Shown here one piece after another: positions 8,142-15,193 of a stretch of DNA of 64,000 nt. The number at the start of each line of letters is the position of its first letter. The first letter of the stretch is position 1. The translations under genes and the position numbers were made by a program. The stretch covers positions 124,001-188,000 of the forward strand of contig NZ_JBFAPI010000006.1 in the NCBI RefSeq assembly GCF_040676615.1. The letters are read 5' to 3'. The notes below the pieces were generated by a model. The model made no database searches. It was not told the origin of the DNA and was given only the letters and a program-made list of their open reading frames with translations. Source of the DNA: Asanoa sp040676615 (GTDB lineage Bacteria; Actinomycetota; Actinomycetes; Mycobacteriales; Micromonosporaceae).

Positions 8142-8216
8142 GGGCGATTGGCGCAGTGGGAGCGCGCTTCCTTGACACGGAAGAGGTCACTGGTTCAAAC
8201 CCAGTATCGCCCACCA
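8142..8216 (+). tRNA. tRNA-Val (anticodon GAC), insertion target of the AICE
   Basis: Acceptor GGGCGAT pairs with ATCGCCC, the anticodon loop TTGACAC gives GAC, and CCA is encoded at 8214-8216. From the T at 8168 onward the gene is identical to the 50-bp repeat at 24880-24929. The 3' half and terminator are therefore probably supplied by the integrated element, which leaves the tRNA functional. Confidence 0.95.
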
Positions 8217-8217
8217 G
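8168..8217 (+). repeat. attL core (50-bp direct repeat, left copy)
   Basis: This 50-bp segment, running from TTCCTTGACACGG to CGCCCACCAG, is repeated perfectly at 24880-24929 in the same orientation. It starts in the anticodon stem of tRNA-Val and extends one base past CCA, as expected for site-specific integration into a tRNA 3' end by a tyrosine recombinase. Confidence 0.95.
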
Positions 8218-8221
8218 CTCA

Positions 8222-8255
8222 GAGGCCATGTCCCATTGATGGACATGGCCTCTTT
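8222..8255 (+). terminator. Rho-independent terminator after tRNA-Val
   Basis: GAGGCCATGTCC and GGACATGGCCTC form a perfect 12-bp stem with a seven-base loop, followed by TTT. It ends the tRNA cluster and lies inside the element, so the element brought its own terminator. Confidence 0.85.
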
Positions 8256-8263
8256 CGCGTCCT

Positions 8264-8282
8264 GAGTAACTAACTGAGTGAC
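8264..8282 (+). promoter_or_regulatory. Putative integrase arm-type site (left)
   Basis: GAGTAACTAACTGAGTGAC contains two spaced copies of a GAGT(G/A)AC motif and matches 24768-24786 at 17 of 19 positions, same orientation. Paired sites flanking both att cores fit integrase or Xis arm binding. Confidence 0.5.
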
Positions 8283-9451
8283 TACGGTTCTTCGGCTGTC
8301 GCGTGCGCAAAGATCTTGTCCATAGTCGCGGCGCCGTGGAGCAGCACCGGGCGCAGCTCGTGCCGGTAGACCGCCTCCGTCACCCGCGTTCCGGCGTGGC
8401 CCACGAGCGGCGCGATCTCCTCGACGGTGACGCCGGCCTCCGACATGAGGGACACGAAGCTGTGCCGTAGTTCCCGTGGCGTCCAGTCCCTCGGGTTGAG
8501 GCCCGCGGCCTTGATCACGCGTCGGAATGCGCGGCGGACGTTGGCCGGGTCGAGCTGGGTCCCGACCGTGCTCGTGAAGACGAGATCGCTCTCGTGCCAG
8601 TCCTTGCCCGCGGCCTTCCGATCTTCAATCTGCCGGTCGCGCTGGCGGGTGAGGGCGACGACGCAGCGCTTCGGGAGCGCGAGGGTGCGGCGGGACTTGC
8701 GGGTCTTAGTGTCGCCACCCTCCCGGACCGAGCGCCAGACCATCACAGACGGCGGTACGGGCGGGATCTGCTCCGGTCTGCCGATGAGGTCGACGTGATC
8801 CCAGCGGAGCGGCCGGAGTTCTTCCGTGCGTGCACCGATCAGCATCGAGAGAACGATGTATGCCTCAAGAGCGGTCCCGTCCGCAGCGTCGAGAAGCGCT
8901 TGCGCCTCGACGAGGGTGAGCGACTTCGAGGGGCGCCCTTCCTGGCCCTTCGGGATGGCGCAGAGTTCGACGACGTTGCGCTTCACCTTGTCCCGCGCCA
9001 TGGCGCGACGGACAGCGCGGTTGAGCATGGAGTGGAGGATGCCAACAGTGCTGCTGCTGAGCGTCTTCGCGTTGGCGGCGAGCCACTTCTCGACGTCCTG
9101 GGCGCTCAATTCGCGTAGCTTTCTCGCGCCGACCTCCGGAACCACATGGGTCGCGGCCAACGTCCGGTACTTGTCGATGGTGGCTTGCGAACGATTGCTG
9201 AGACCGTAGGCGAGCCAGTCGTTCACCGCGTCGGCAACGGTGTATCCGGTCGCTGCGATGGCCAGCCCGTCTTCGTAGTCGCGGATGACTTCCTTGAGCT
9301 TGGCTTTCGCTTCGGTCTTGGTCTTGCCGCTTCCCCGCCGGACGATCCGCTTGCCCGCAGGGGTGTAGCCGATGGTGACGGAGGCGATCCAGCGTTGCCG
9401 CTTCTTGTCCCAGTGCAGTCCGCCGTCGCCCCGGCTGCGTCGTTCGGTCAT
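8282..9451 (-). CDS. int: Tyrosine recombinase (integrase) of the AICE
   Basis: A 389-aa phage-type integrase. An N-terminal arm-binding region (GGLHWDKKRQRWIAS) and an SAM-like core-binding domain (about residues 70-160) precede the catalytic domain. The catalytic Arg is in GARTEELRPLRW (about residue 208), His-x-x-Arg in ELRHSFVS and the nucleophilic Tyr in VYRHELRP near the C-terminus. It should recombine attP with the tRNA-Val site at 8168-8217. The ATG at 9449-9451 overlaps the xis stop by four bases (ATGA), so the two are translationally coupled. The 3' end abuts the arm-type repeat. Length and layout match pSAM2-type Int proteins. Confidence 0.93.
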   Translation of the reverse strand: MTERRSRGDGGLHWDKKRQRWIASVTIGYTPAGKRIVRRGSGKTKTEAKAKLKEVIRDYEDGLAIAATGYTVADAVNDWLAYGLSNRSQATIDKYRTLAATHVVPEVGARKLRELSAQDVEKWLAANAKTLSSSTVGILHSMLNRAVRRAMARDKVKRNVVELCAIPKGQEGRPSKSLTLVEAQALLDAADGTALEAYIVLSMLIGARTEELRPLRWDHVDLIGRPEQIPPVPPSVMVWRSVREGGDTKTRKSRRTLALPKRCVVALTRQRDRQIEDRKAAGKDWHESDLVFTSTVGTQLDPANVRRAFRRVIKAAGLNPRDWTPRELRHSFVSLMSEAGVTVEEIAPLVGHAGTRVTEAVYRHELRPVLLHGAATMDKIFAHATAEEP

Positions 9452-9693
9452 GCCGCTTTCCTTTCGCTGGCTTCGGATTCGAGGAGGGCGACGTATTCGG
9501 CGATGGCGCTTGCCGGGACGAGTCGCGTCCGTCCCTGGGTCACGGTGCGGAGGCGACCGGACCGGATCTGCTCGTAGATGACGGAGCGGCTGAGGCTGAG
9601 TAGCCGCATCGCCTCTGGGACGCGGTACATCGCCTTCGGTTGATCTCCGTCGCCCGGTATCAGCCGCAACGGTTGTGTCGCTTGTTCTTCCAC
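9448..9693 (-). CDS. xis: Excisionase (MerR/HTH_17-type DNA-binding protein)
   Basis: An 81-aa protein with a winged-helix segment, MYRVPEAMRLLSLSRSVIYE followed by IRSGRLRTVTQGRTRLVPASAIAEYV. This is the standard excisionase/HTH_17 pattern. Its role would be to bind near att sites and steer the integrase toward excision. The GTG at 9691-9693 is preceded by GAGGAGG with good spacing, and upstream text in the frame is Pro/Arg-rich shadow, which supports this start. It overlaps int by four bases. Confidence 0.88.
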   Translation of the reverse strand: MEEQATQPLRLIPGDGDQPKAMYRVPEAMRLLSLSRSVIYEQIRSGRLRTVTQGRTRLVPASAIAEYVALLESEASERKAA

Positions 9694-9707
9694 GGGGTCG
9701 CCTCCTC

Positions 9708-9959
9708 TCAGCGGTTGCCATCGCGGTGGATGCGGAGTGCTTCGTTGATGAGGTGTGCGCCAAAGCGCAGCCGTAGTCCGGTGGCGTCGCAGCGTCGGCA
9801 GGTTCGGAAGGTGCGTCCTAAGCGGCGCCGGATGAGGCCGGTTCCGCCGCATGTACGGCAGCGGCGGAACGGGGCGATCCAGCACAGGGTGAGGTAGCAG
9901 ACGGTGAGCAGGGGCAGGGCAGCGCAGCCGATGCTTCCTAGCAATGTCGAGTGGTCCAT
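9708..9959 (-). CDS. Small membrane protein with DnaJ-like zinc-ribbon motifs
   Basis: An 83-aa protein. An N-terminal hydrophobic helix (LLGSIGCAALPLLTVCYLTL) is followed by two CxxC knuckles, CRTCGGTG and CRRCDATG, the repeat type seen in the DnaJ zinc-binding domain. Proteins of this kind are common passengers next to xis or tra in AICEs, where their role is not established. The ATG at 9957-9959 follows GGAGAAGG. It lies between the candidate transfer locus and xis on the same strand. Confidence 0.7.
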   Translation of the reverse strand: MDHSTLLGSIGCAALPLLTVCYLTLCWIAPFRRCRTCGGTGLIRRRLGRTFRTCRRCDATGLRLRFGAHLINEALRIHRDGNR

Positions 9960-9990
9960 GACCTTCTCCGGCGGGTTTGAGGAGGGGTGG

Positions 9991-10089
9991 AGCGCTGACC
10001 GCTAGAGCGCTAACGGCCAGCAGGAGGCCGGTTCGAGGTGCTAGCAGCGGTGCTAGGTCTTGCACGGAGGAGCGCTAGACCTAGCACCG
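9991..10089. repeat. GCTA-rich repeats and 13-bp inverted repeat at the 3' end of traSA (candidate clt or origin)
   Basis: An octamer of pattern G(T/C)GCTA(G/A)N occurs at 10007-10014, 10038-10045, 10050-10057 and 10072-10079, and inverted at 10081-10088. A shorter GCTAG lies at 10001. Two of these form a perfect 13-bp inverted repeat (10048-10060 with 10077-10089) around a 16-base loop. In plasmids such as pSVH1 the TraB-recognised clt locus consists of repeated octamers at the 3' end of traB, the same position. A simple terminator of the tra operon is the alternative. Confidence 0.5.
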
Positions 10090-10097
10090 TGCAGCGG

Positions 10098-12215
10098 CTA
10101 TGCCGCGTCTTGCCCGCGGTTGCGTTCGGTGATGGCGGCGATGAGGTGTGCGTGTTCGAAACCGCGCCGGTTTGCGCCCTTGCCGGTGAATGCGTCGCTG
10201 CCCCAGATCTGAGTGACCCGCACGCCGAAGGGCTTGAGTGCGACGGTGACCCTTTCGCCGTCCCATCCGGCGTAGACGTCGGGGCGTAGCTCGGCCAGGC
10301 GGGCTGCCACGGTCTCGCACCACACCTTCGCTTCTCCGGTAGGCACTACCGCGGCGATGTCGTCGAGCAACGAGACGGATGCGGCGATGGCCTTGAGTGC
10401 GCGGACGTCGCCGATGGCGTGACCAGTCAGCGTTCCCGCCTTCTGTCGCAGGGCTTTGGCGCGTGCGACAACGGTTTCCGCTGCCGGTCCGTCCACATAG
10501 TAGGTCCGGGTGATCTGCGGGTCTTCAGATTCACCTGCGAGATAGCCGATTCCGAGGTCGCGTCGGCTGAACATGGTGGCGCGGATGCCGTTGCGGTAGG
10601 CGCTGGTGCCGAGCACCATGTCGTTCTCCATCTGGCCCATGACTTTGAGGCAGAAGCGGAGTACGGCGTTTCCGGAGATGCCTGTCGGTAGCGACTTGGC
10701 GTCGGGGCGTTGGGTGGCGAAGACGGCGATGATTGCGGCGGCCGGTCCGCGGCGCACGAGGTCTTCCGCTATCGCTCGCAGCTCGTCGCCGTAAACGGGG
10801 TGTTCGAACCACCGTTGGCATTCGTCGGCTACCAGGACGATCGGGTGTAGTCGGAACGTCCGGCGTGCGGCGAGTTCCGGGGTTACTTTCGACTCCGGGC
10901 ACACCTCTCGCGGCAATGCCCGAATGGCCTTGCTACGCCGTGTCAGCTCTTGGGCCAGCTCGCGCATGTCGGCTAGGCCGTAGGCGATGTCGTCGTCTTC
11001 GGAGCCGGCGCGGTAGCGGTGGCAGACCGGTTCCAGAGGCGCGAAGTCGCCCATGCCTTTGAGGTCGTAGGCGTGGATCTCGGCCAGCACATCCAGCGAT
11101 GCGCCAAGGAGAAGCAGGCGAGCGGCGAAAGTCTTGCCGACACGGGGAATCGAGCCGATGACCATCGAGGCAAACATGAGCGTGACGACAACGGGGCGCC
11201 CCCGGTGGTCGGTGCCGAACGGGATCGGCTTGAACAGGTCGACCGTTCCCGCCTTCAACAACGGCCAGACCGGACGACGCGACTTGGCGAGGTCTTCGTC
11301 CCCGACCCACAGCACCAACCGCCCGGGGTGGACGTCGAGGTTGCCGTCGGGCCAGACGCAGCCGAGTGGACGTCCAAGCGCGGACGCGAGTTCCTTGCGC
11401 CGGTCGGCGACCTGGTCGACGGTCGTGCCGGGCGGCAGGTCGACAACGGCGCGCCAGCCGGGACCGTCACGGCTGATCGGTTCGACGAACCGGACGGCTT
11501 CTTTGGCGCCCTTCTTCGCGTACGCCTGGTTGATGCTCGCGACACCGATCGAGCCGAGCGCCGCGAGAACCACGTCGGAGGTGAGCTTCGGCGATCGGCC
11601 GGTGGACACGGCAGCGTCGAGCAGGGGCCGATCGGCGGGAGCGCCGATGGCACCGAGCAACGCGACTGCCGCCGTGAGCGCGATCCACCAGTGCTCTCGG
11701 GTGCCGAGCAGCAACAGCAGCGCTAGGCCGCTGAGCGCGACGCTGCCGGCCGAAAGCGCGAGCAGGGTGCGTAGCCGCACCCGAGCGTCGCGTTGCCGGG
11801 AGAGCTTCAGGTATTCCTCTGCGTTCTCCCGCCGCACCGCTGCCGCGCGCACCGGGCCGCCTTCGGCGTCGCTGACCCACCAGGCGGTCCCGGTCGTGAG
11901 CCGGACGACTCCGCGCGGTGCGCGGAGGACCAGTCGGACGGCGTACTTGGGGATGCGGATGAGGTGGTAGACAACTACGTGTGCGGAGAAGCCGAGCAGC
12001 CACCGGGTCTGTATCGACAGCTCCGGCCACGACCGTGCCCACGCGGGCACGACGGGGCGCCGCTTCGACGTCCGGATTCCCGCGACGCTCCACCGCTGCG
12101 AGTCGTCGGCGTCCGGCCCGTCGACCGGCACGGCGTGCCGATCGGTTCGTGCCGCGTCCAGGTCGACGATCTCGGCTTCATGCCGGTCCCAGTCGAAGTC
12201 TTCGGGGTTTGCCAT
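10098..12215 (-). CDS. traSA: TraSA-type FtsK/SpoIIIE DNA translocase
   Basis: A 705-aa protein. Two transmembrane helices lie around residues 145-195 (TLLALSAGSVALSGLALLLLL and HWWIALTAAVALLGAIGAP). The FtsK motor follows, with Walker A GSIPRVGKT (about residue 353) and Walker B HPIVLVADE (about residue 475). The C-terminal part probably includes the winged helix that recognises clt repeats. AICE and Streptomyces plasmid Tra proteins of this class pump double-stranded DNA from donor to recipient mycelium with this one protein. The ATG at 12213-12215 follows GGAGGAACAACC. It is the last large gene of the leftward Spd-tra operon. Confidence 0.9.
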   Translation of the reverse strand: MANPEDFDWDRHEAEIVDLDAARTDRHAVPVDGPDADDSQRWSVAGIRTSKRRPVVPAWARSWPELSIQTRWLLGFSAHVVVYHLIRIPKYAVRLVLRAPRGVVRLTTGTAWWVSDAEGGPVRAAAVRRENAEEYLKLSRQRDARVRLRTLLALSAGSVALSGLALLLLLGTREHWWIALTAAVALLGAIGAPADRPLLDAAVSTGRSPKLTSDVVLAALGSIGVASINQAYAKKGAKEAVRFVEPISRDGPGWRAVVDLPPGTTVDQVADRRKELASALGRPLGCVWPDGNLDVHPGRLVLWVGDEDLAKSRRPVWPLLKAGTVDLFKPIPFGTDHRGRPVVVTLMFASMVIGSIPRVGKTFAARLLLLGASLDVLAEIHAYDLKGMGDFAPLEPVCHRYRAGSEDDDIAYGLADMRELAQELTRRSKAIRALPREVCPESKVTPELAARRTFRLHPIVLVADECQRWFEHPVYGDELRAIAEDLVRRGPAAAIIAVFATQRPDAKSLPTGISGNAVLRFCLKVMGQMENDMVLGTSAYRNGIRATMFSRRDLGIGYLAGESEDPQITRTYYVDGPAAETVVARAKALRQKAGTLTGHAIGDVRALKAIAASVSLLDDIAAVVPTGEAKVWCETVAARLAELRPDVYAGWDGERVTVALKPFGVRVTQIWGSDAFTGKGANRRGFEHAHLIAAITERNRGQDAA

Positions 12216-12310
12216 GATGGTTGTTCCTCCGTCGATGTCCAGATGGGTTGACCGGGGGCCGGGGCGCGGCGGGTGGTTTGCGAGGCCGGTTGGCCGCGCC
12301 CCGGGCGTGG

Positions 12311-12655
12311 TCAGCGCTCGATGTCGTCGATGGCTTCGCCGTCGCCGCGAGTCAGCGTCGCGGCGAGTTCGTCGTAGGAGCCGGTGTCGAAGGCGGTGAC
12401 GAACTCGGCCGCGCCGACCGGCAACGAGGCGTCGACGGTTTCGCCGCGGGTCGAGATGACCTTGATGCGCTGGAAGCTCGTGGCCGCGACCTCGATGTCA
12501 GGCAGGACGCTGACGACGTACTTGGAGACCGGGCAGGCCAAGCCGTCTTCGCGCAGCCCCGTCCATCCGCCGGCGAGCAAGGTGTCCGCGACCTCATCCG
12601 CCGTCGCGCCGAGTGCGGCAAGCGCTTTGGTCAAGCGCTGATACGTCTTGCTCAT
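12311..12655 (-). CDS. AICE-associated hypothetical protein
   Basis: A 114-aa acidic soluble protein starting MSKTYQRLTKALAALGA. It has a hydrophilic helical start and a mixed alpha/beta remainder. I do not recognise a named domain. Its ATG overlaps the stop of the DUF2637 gene by four bases (ATGA), and it lies directly upstream of traSA in the same operon, so a role in transfer or its control is likely but unproven. Confidence 0.65.
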   Translation of the reverse strand: MSKTYQRLTKALAALGATADEVADTLLAGGWTGLREDGLACPVSKYVVSVLPDIEVAATSFQRIKVISTRGETVDASLPVGAAEFVTAFDTGSYDELAATLTRGDGEAIDDIER

Positions 12656-13377
12656 CGAGTCGTCTCCTTCGCGTGTGCATTGGCTTTGGGCTTTGAGGCT
12701 TTGAGGTGGCGACGCACGGTCCGGTCGGTCACGCCGACCCGCCGCGCGATGTCCGCCGTGGACATGTCCGGGTGTCGGTCGCGTATCCGGCGGACGGCGG
12801 TACCTGTGTCCTGCGTCGGAAGTGGCTTCCGGGTGGCGGGCCTGCGAGCCGGACGCTTGCGCGACGGCTGAGGCGCCGCGTCGGAGGCCTTGTTCGGCGA
12901 CAGGTCCGGGACAACCTCAGGGGCCGCGTCCGGCGTGCTGTCCGTGTCCGGTGTCGTCGCTGGCACCGCGTCGACCGGCGCCGCGTGCGGCTGCATGCGT
13001 CCGGCCAGCTCGACCAGGCACACGGACGCGACGACGACCACGCCGTCTACGGACAGCGGGATGAGATGGGACGCGAGCCCCTGTTCGCCGTAGCGGGCGG
13101 CAACCGCGACCATGTGGGTGTAGGACACCCACGCGGCGATGCCGGCGATCAGTGCTGTCGCGGACAGCCGCACCACGGCCAGTGACCGTCGATGCACCGG
13201 GACCCGCGAGATCAGCTCGACGGTCAGCAGCAGCGCGAGCGGCGGCCACGCCGAGATGGCTTGCGAGATCGGGTTCGGGTCGGCGTGCAGCATGTTGGCC
13301 GCGACCGAAGCCGCGACGCCCAGGGCCAGGGCGCCGCGGACTCCCCACCGGACACGAACCAGATGCCGATCGGTCAT
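12652..13377 (-). CDS. DUF2637 four-helix membrane protein with C-terminal HTH (Spd-like)
   Basis: A 241-aa protein. Four hydrophobic segments in the first 125 residues (for example LALGVAASVAANML, WPPLALLLTVELIS and LSATALIAGIAAWVSYTHM) match DUF2637 membrane proteins found in most AICEs and linear plasmids. A Pro/Ala linker and then a helix-turn-helix (MSTADIARRVGVTDRTVRRHLK) end the protein. Such membrane proteins beside tra are thought to act in intramycelial spread, like Spd proteins. The ATG at 13375-13377 overlaps the stop of the preceding gene, which indicates tight operon coupling. Confidence 0.8.
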   Translation of the reverse strand: MTDRHLVRVRWGVRGALALGVAASVAANMLHADPNPISQAISAWPPLALLLTVELISRVPVHRRSLAVVRLSATALIAGIAAWVSYTHMVAVAARYGEQGLASHLIPLSVDGVVVVASVCLVELAGRMQPHAAPVDAVPATTPDTDSTPDAAPEVVPDLSPNKASDAAPQPSRKRPARRPATRKPLPTQDTGTAVRRIRDRHPDMSTADIARRVGVTDRTVRRHLKASKPKANAHAKETTR

Positions 13378-13598
13378 CGGTCACCGCCGAGCGCCGCCCC
13401 GACGGTCGCCATCCCGGACCGGACGCCGTCGATGATGGCGTGCGCCGGTCCGGCGAGGATGCCGTCCGAGCCGGCGACGACCAGCCCGAGCATGAACGCC
13501 AGCACCGCCGCGAACGCGATCCGGCCACGGGTCCGCCGGTCGACGAACAACGTCGCGAGCAGGACGATCAAGATCAGGGAGAAGATGCCCAAACTCAT
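13374..13598 (-). CDS. Small two-helix membrane protein (Spd-like)
   Basis: A 74-aa protein with two hydrophobic helices (IFSLILIVLLATLFV and IAFAAVLAFMLGLVVAG) joined by a basic loop, then a short amphipathic tail. Small membrane proteins of this size next to the DUF2637 gene are typical AICE spread genes. It overlaps the DUF2637 start by four bases and follows a GGAGGCTCC-like region upstream of its own ATG at 13596-13598. Confidence 0.7.
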   Translation of the reverse strand: MSLGIFSLILIVLLATLFVDRRTRGRIAFAAVLAFMLGLVVAGSDGILAGPAHAIIDGVRSGMATVGAALGGDR

Positions 13599-13631
13599 CG
13601 GAGGCTCCTTTCCGCGTACGGAGGTGTGTGG

Positions 13632-13883
13632 TCACGCGGCATCGCCGAACACCTCGCCCACTCGGGAGTGCACGAGAGCCGCGACCTCGCGGAGGACCCG
13701 GCGCTCCGCGGCACGTAGGCGGTGCCAGTCGCGGACCGTCGGCTGAGGTTGAGCGGTCAGAACGCGAATCTCGGCCGCGACGAGTGCCATCTCCGCCTCG
13801 ATGAGCGGCCACTCGCTCTGAATCGCGGCGAGTTCGGCGCTCGACGGTCCGTCGTCGCTCGGCTTGGAACGAACAGGCTTCAC
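13632..13883 (-). CDS. DUF6284-like AICE protein
   Basis: An 83-aa helical protein with the pattern SSAELAAIQSEWPLIEAEMA followed by a Leu/Arg-rich second helix (WHRLRAAERRVLREVAAL). This SAEL..IE.EWPLIEAEL.L pattern is what I recall of DUF6284 proteins, small helical proteins common in actinobacterial integrative elements and of unknown role. It is the first gene of the leftward Spd-tra cluster and is divergent from the HTH gene at 13977. Confidence 0.65.
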   Translation of the reverse strand: MKPVRSKPSDDGPSSAELAAIQSEWPLIEAEMALVAAEIRVLTAQPQPTVRDWHRLRAAERRVLREVAALVHSRVGEVFGDAA

Positions 13884-13965
13884 GGCGATCTCCTTGGTAC
13901 GAACTACAAGCTGACGTTGTATTCGAGCTAGTGCGTACGCCGCGAACGAGCGGATGGTTGTGACG

Positions 13966-13971
13966 TACGCT
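13966..13971 (+). promoter_or_regulatory. -10 box of a probably leaderless transcript
   Basis: TACGCT lies five bases before the GTG at 13977 and eight before an in-frame ATG. There is no Shine-Dalgarno, so the message probably begins at or next to the start codon. Confidence 0.45.
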
Positions 13972-13976
13972 CCCCG

Positions 13977-14294
13977 GTGATGGCCGAGACGACCGGCGAG
14001 TTGCCTACCGACTGGTGGACCACCGAGGACGTGTTGGCGTACCTGCGTTCAGTGGGTGCGCCGATTAGCCGCGTGACGTGGGCTGCTTACGTGTCCCGTG
14101 GCCAGGCGCCCGCCGCGGACCGCATGTTCGGCCGGTCCCCCGCGTGGCGACCGGCGTCGATCCGGTCGTGGCAGGCGTCGCGTCCGCGTCGCGGATCGGT
14201 TGCCGTGGAGTCGAACATCGTGTCTTCACCTCCTTCGGTTGCGCGTCGTTCCGGTGAGGACAAGTCAACCGGGAAACGTCCGCGCCGCCGATGA
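13977..14294 (+). CDS. Helix-turn-helix DNA-binding protein of the AICE
   Basis: A 105-aa protein. The segment WWTTEDVLAYLRSVGAPIS, then VTWAAYVSRGQAPAADRMFG and WRPASIRSWQASRPRRG, follows the MerR/HTH_17 winged-helix order used by small AICE and phage DNA-binding proteins. A basic tail (GKRPRRR) follows. GTG at 13977 or ATG at 13980 could be the start; both suit a leaderless transcript. It is divergent from the Spd-tra operon and may regulate it or excision, but that is inference. Confidence 0.65.
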   Translation: MMAETTGELPTDWWTTEDVLAYLRSVGAPISRVTWAAYVSRGQAPAADRMFGRSPAWRPASIRSWQASRPRRGSVAVESNIVSSPPSVARRSGEDKSTGKRPRRR

Positions 14295-14357
14295 GGCAAG
14301 TGACCATCGCCGATGCACAGCGGATGCAGTGTCGGTGCAGTTCGCCGCCGAGCAGGC

Positions 14358-14392
14358 GGAAGGCCCCAAGCGAGGTTCGCTCGGGGCCTTCC
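14358..14392. terminator. Bidirectional terminator between convergent genes
   Basis: GGAAGGCCCC and GGGGCCTTCC form a 10-bp perfect stem, with an inner AGCGA/TCGCT stem. It lies between the convergent genes ending at 14294 and 14405 and would serve both strands. Confidence 0.75.
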
Positions 14393-14404
14393 GGCCATCC
14401 GTCG

Positions 14405-14698
14405 CTAGCGAGGCGGACGGAGAGCCTCCCAAGCGATGTCCAGGTAGTCATGCAGGTTGCCGACATCGTCGGCGTTGAGGAACGCTATGGCCGGTGCGTG
14501 GCCGGGCGCGTAGTAGCCGAGTTCGACGCCGTCACCGTTCGCTGACCGTGTCAGCGTGACCGAGATCTGGTCGGTGCCGTCCGAGTGCAGTTCGCCGACG
14601 CACTGCGCGTGAAACCCGTTGCCGTGCGAGTGGTTGGCGCCGCACCAGGCGGGGCAGTCCGAGCCATTGACGCCGGTAGGCGTGGATTCTGTCGTCAT
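14405..14698 (-). CDS. DUF6907-like small zinc-binding-type protein
   Basis: A 97-aa protein with CPAWCGANHSHGNGFHAQC near the N-terminus, a Cys/His cluster that probably binds zinc, followed by an alternating strand pattern. This CPxWC..H...H arrangement matches what I know of DUF6907, frequent on actinobacterial plasmids and AICEs and of unknown role. The ATG at 14696-14698 follows GAGGGAAGC. Its promoter region is shared with the divergent GntR gene and its operator, and TATATT (minus strand, 14750-14755) is a plausible -10. Confidence 0.65.
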   Translation of the reverse strand: MTTESTPTGVNGSDCPAWCGANHSHGNGFHAQCVGELHSDGTDQISVTLTRSANGDGVELGYYAPGHAPAIAFLNADDVGNLHDYLDIAWEALRPPR

Positions 14699-14739
14699 GC
14701 TTCCCTCACCTTCGTGCCCGATCGATTAGCTCGCATACA

Positions 14740-14774
14740 CGTCTAGACGAATATACCACCCGACGTCTAGTCGG
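14740..14774. promoter_or_regulatory. Two GTCTAG operator sites between divergent genes
   Basis: CGTCTAGACG (14740-14749, a perfect palindrome) and CGACGTCTAGTCGG (14761-14774) both centre on GTCTAG and are about 24 bp apart, close to two helical turns. They lie between the divergent DUF6907-like and GntR genes and overlap both probable promoters. This suits autoregulation by the adjacent GntR protein. Confidence 0.6.
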
Positions 14775-14793
14775 ACCTACGTACGGTGATCTC

Positions 14794-15144
14794 ATGATCA
14801 CGCCATCCCGCGAAGGCGCCGCATACATGCAGCTCGCCGCGGTGTTGCGTGACCGCATCCGCAACGGGACCCTCCCATCGGGCGGGCGGATGCCTTCCGA
14901 GAAGGATCTCCATGACGAGTTCGGCCTAGCGCGGGAGACCGTCCGCCGCGCCCTGGCGGTCCTACGCCAGGAAGGCTTGATCGAAGTCCGGCAAGGTCAC
15001 GGCACCTACGTCGTCGACACGCCACCGGAGGTCAAGCTTCACCGCGGTGACAGCGTCACATCGAGCACGGCGCTCACCGTCACCCGAGCGTCAGGGGATT
15101 CCGAGACCTTCCCGGCCGGCACGAACCTAACGGTCGCCGACTAG
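14794..15144 (+). CDS. Short GntR-family regulator of the AICE
   Basis: A 116-aa protein that is essentially only the GntR winged helix: YMQLAAVLRDRIRNGTLPSG, PSEKDLHDEFGLARETVRRAL and LRQEGLIEVRQGHGTYV are all textbook. The usual effector-binding domain is replaced by a 40-residue polar tail. pSAM2 uses a GntR protein (KorSA) to hold transfer genes silent; this could be a minimal counterpart. TACGGT six bases before the ATG, with no Shine-Dalgarno, indicates a leaderless transcript. The GTCTAG operator pair lies just upstream. Confidence 0.85.
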   Translation: MITPSREGAAYMQLAAVLRDRIRNGTLPSGGRMPSEKDLHDEFGLARETVRRALAVLRQEGLIEVRQGHGTYVVDTPPEVKLHRGDSVTSSTALTVTRASGDSETFPAGTNLTVAD

Positions 15145-15193
15145 GCACACGGATGGACCGCCGTCGCGCAGCCTTCGATCGCAAGGCTTCGCG

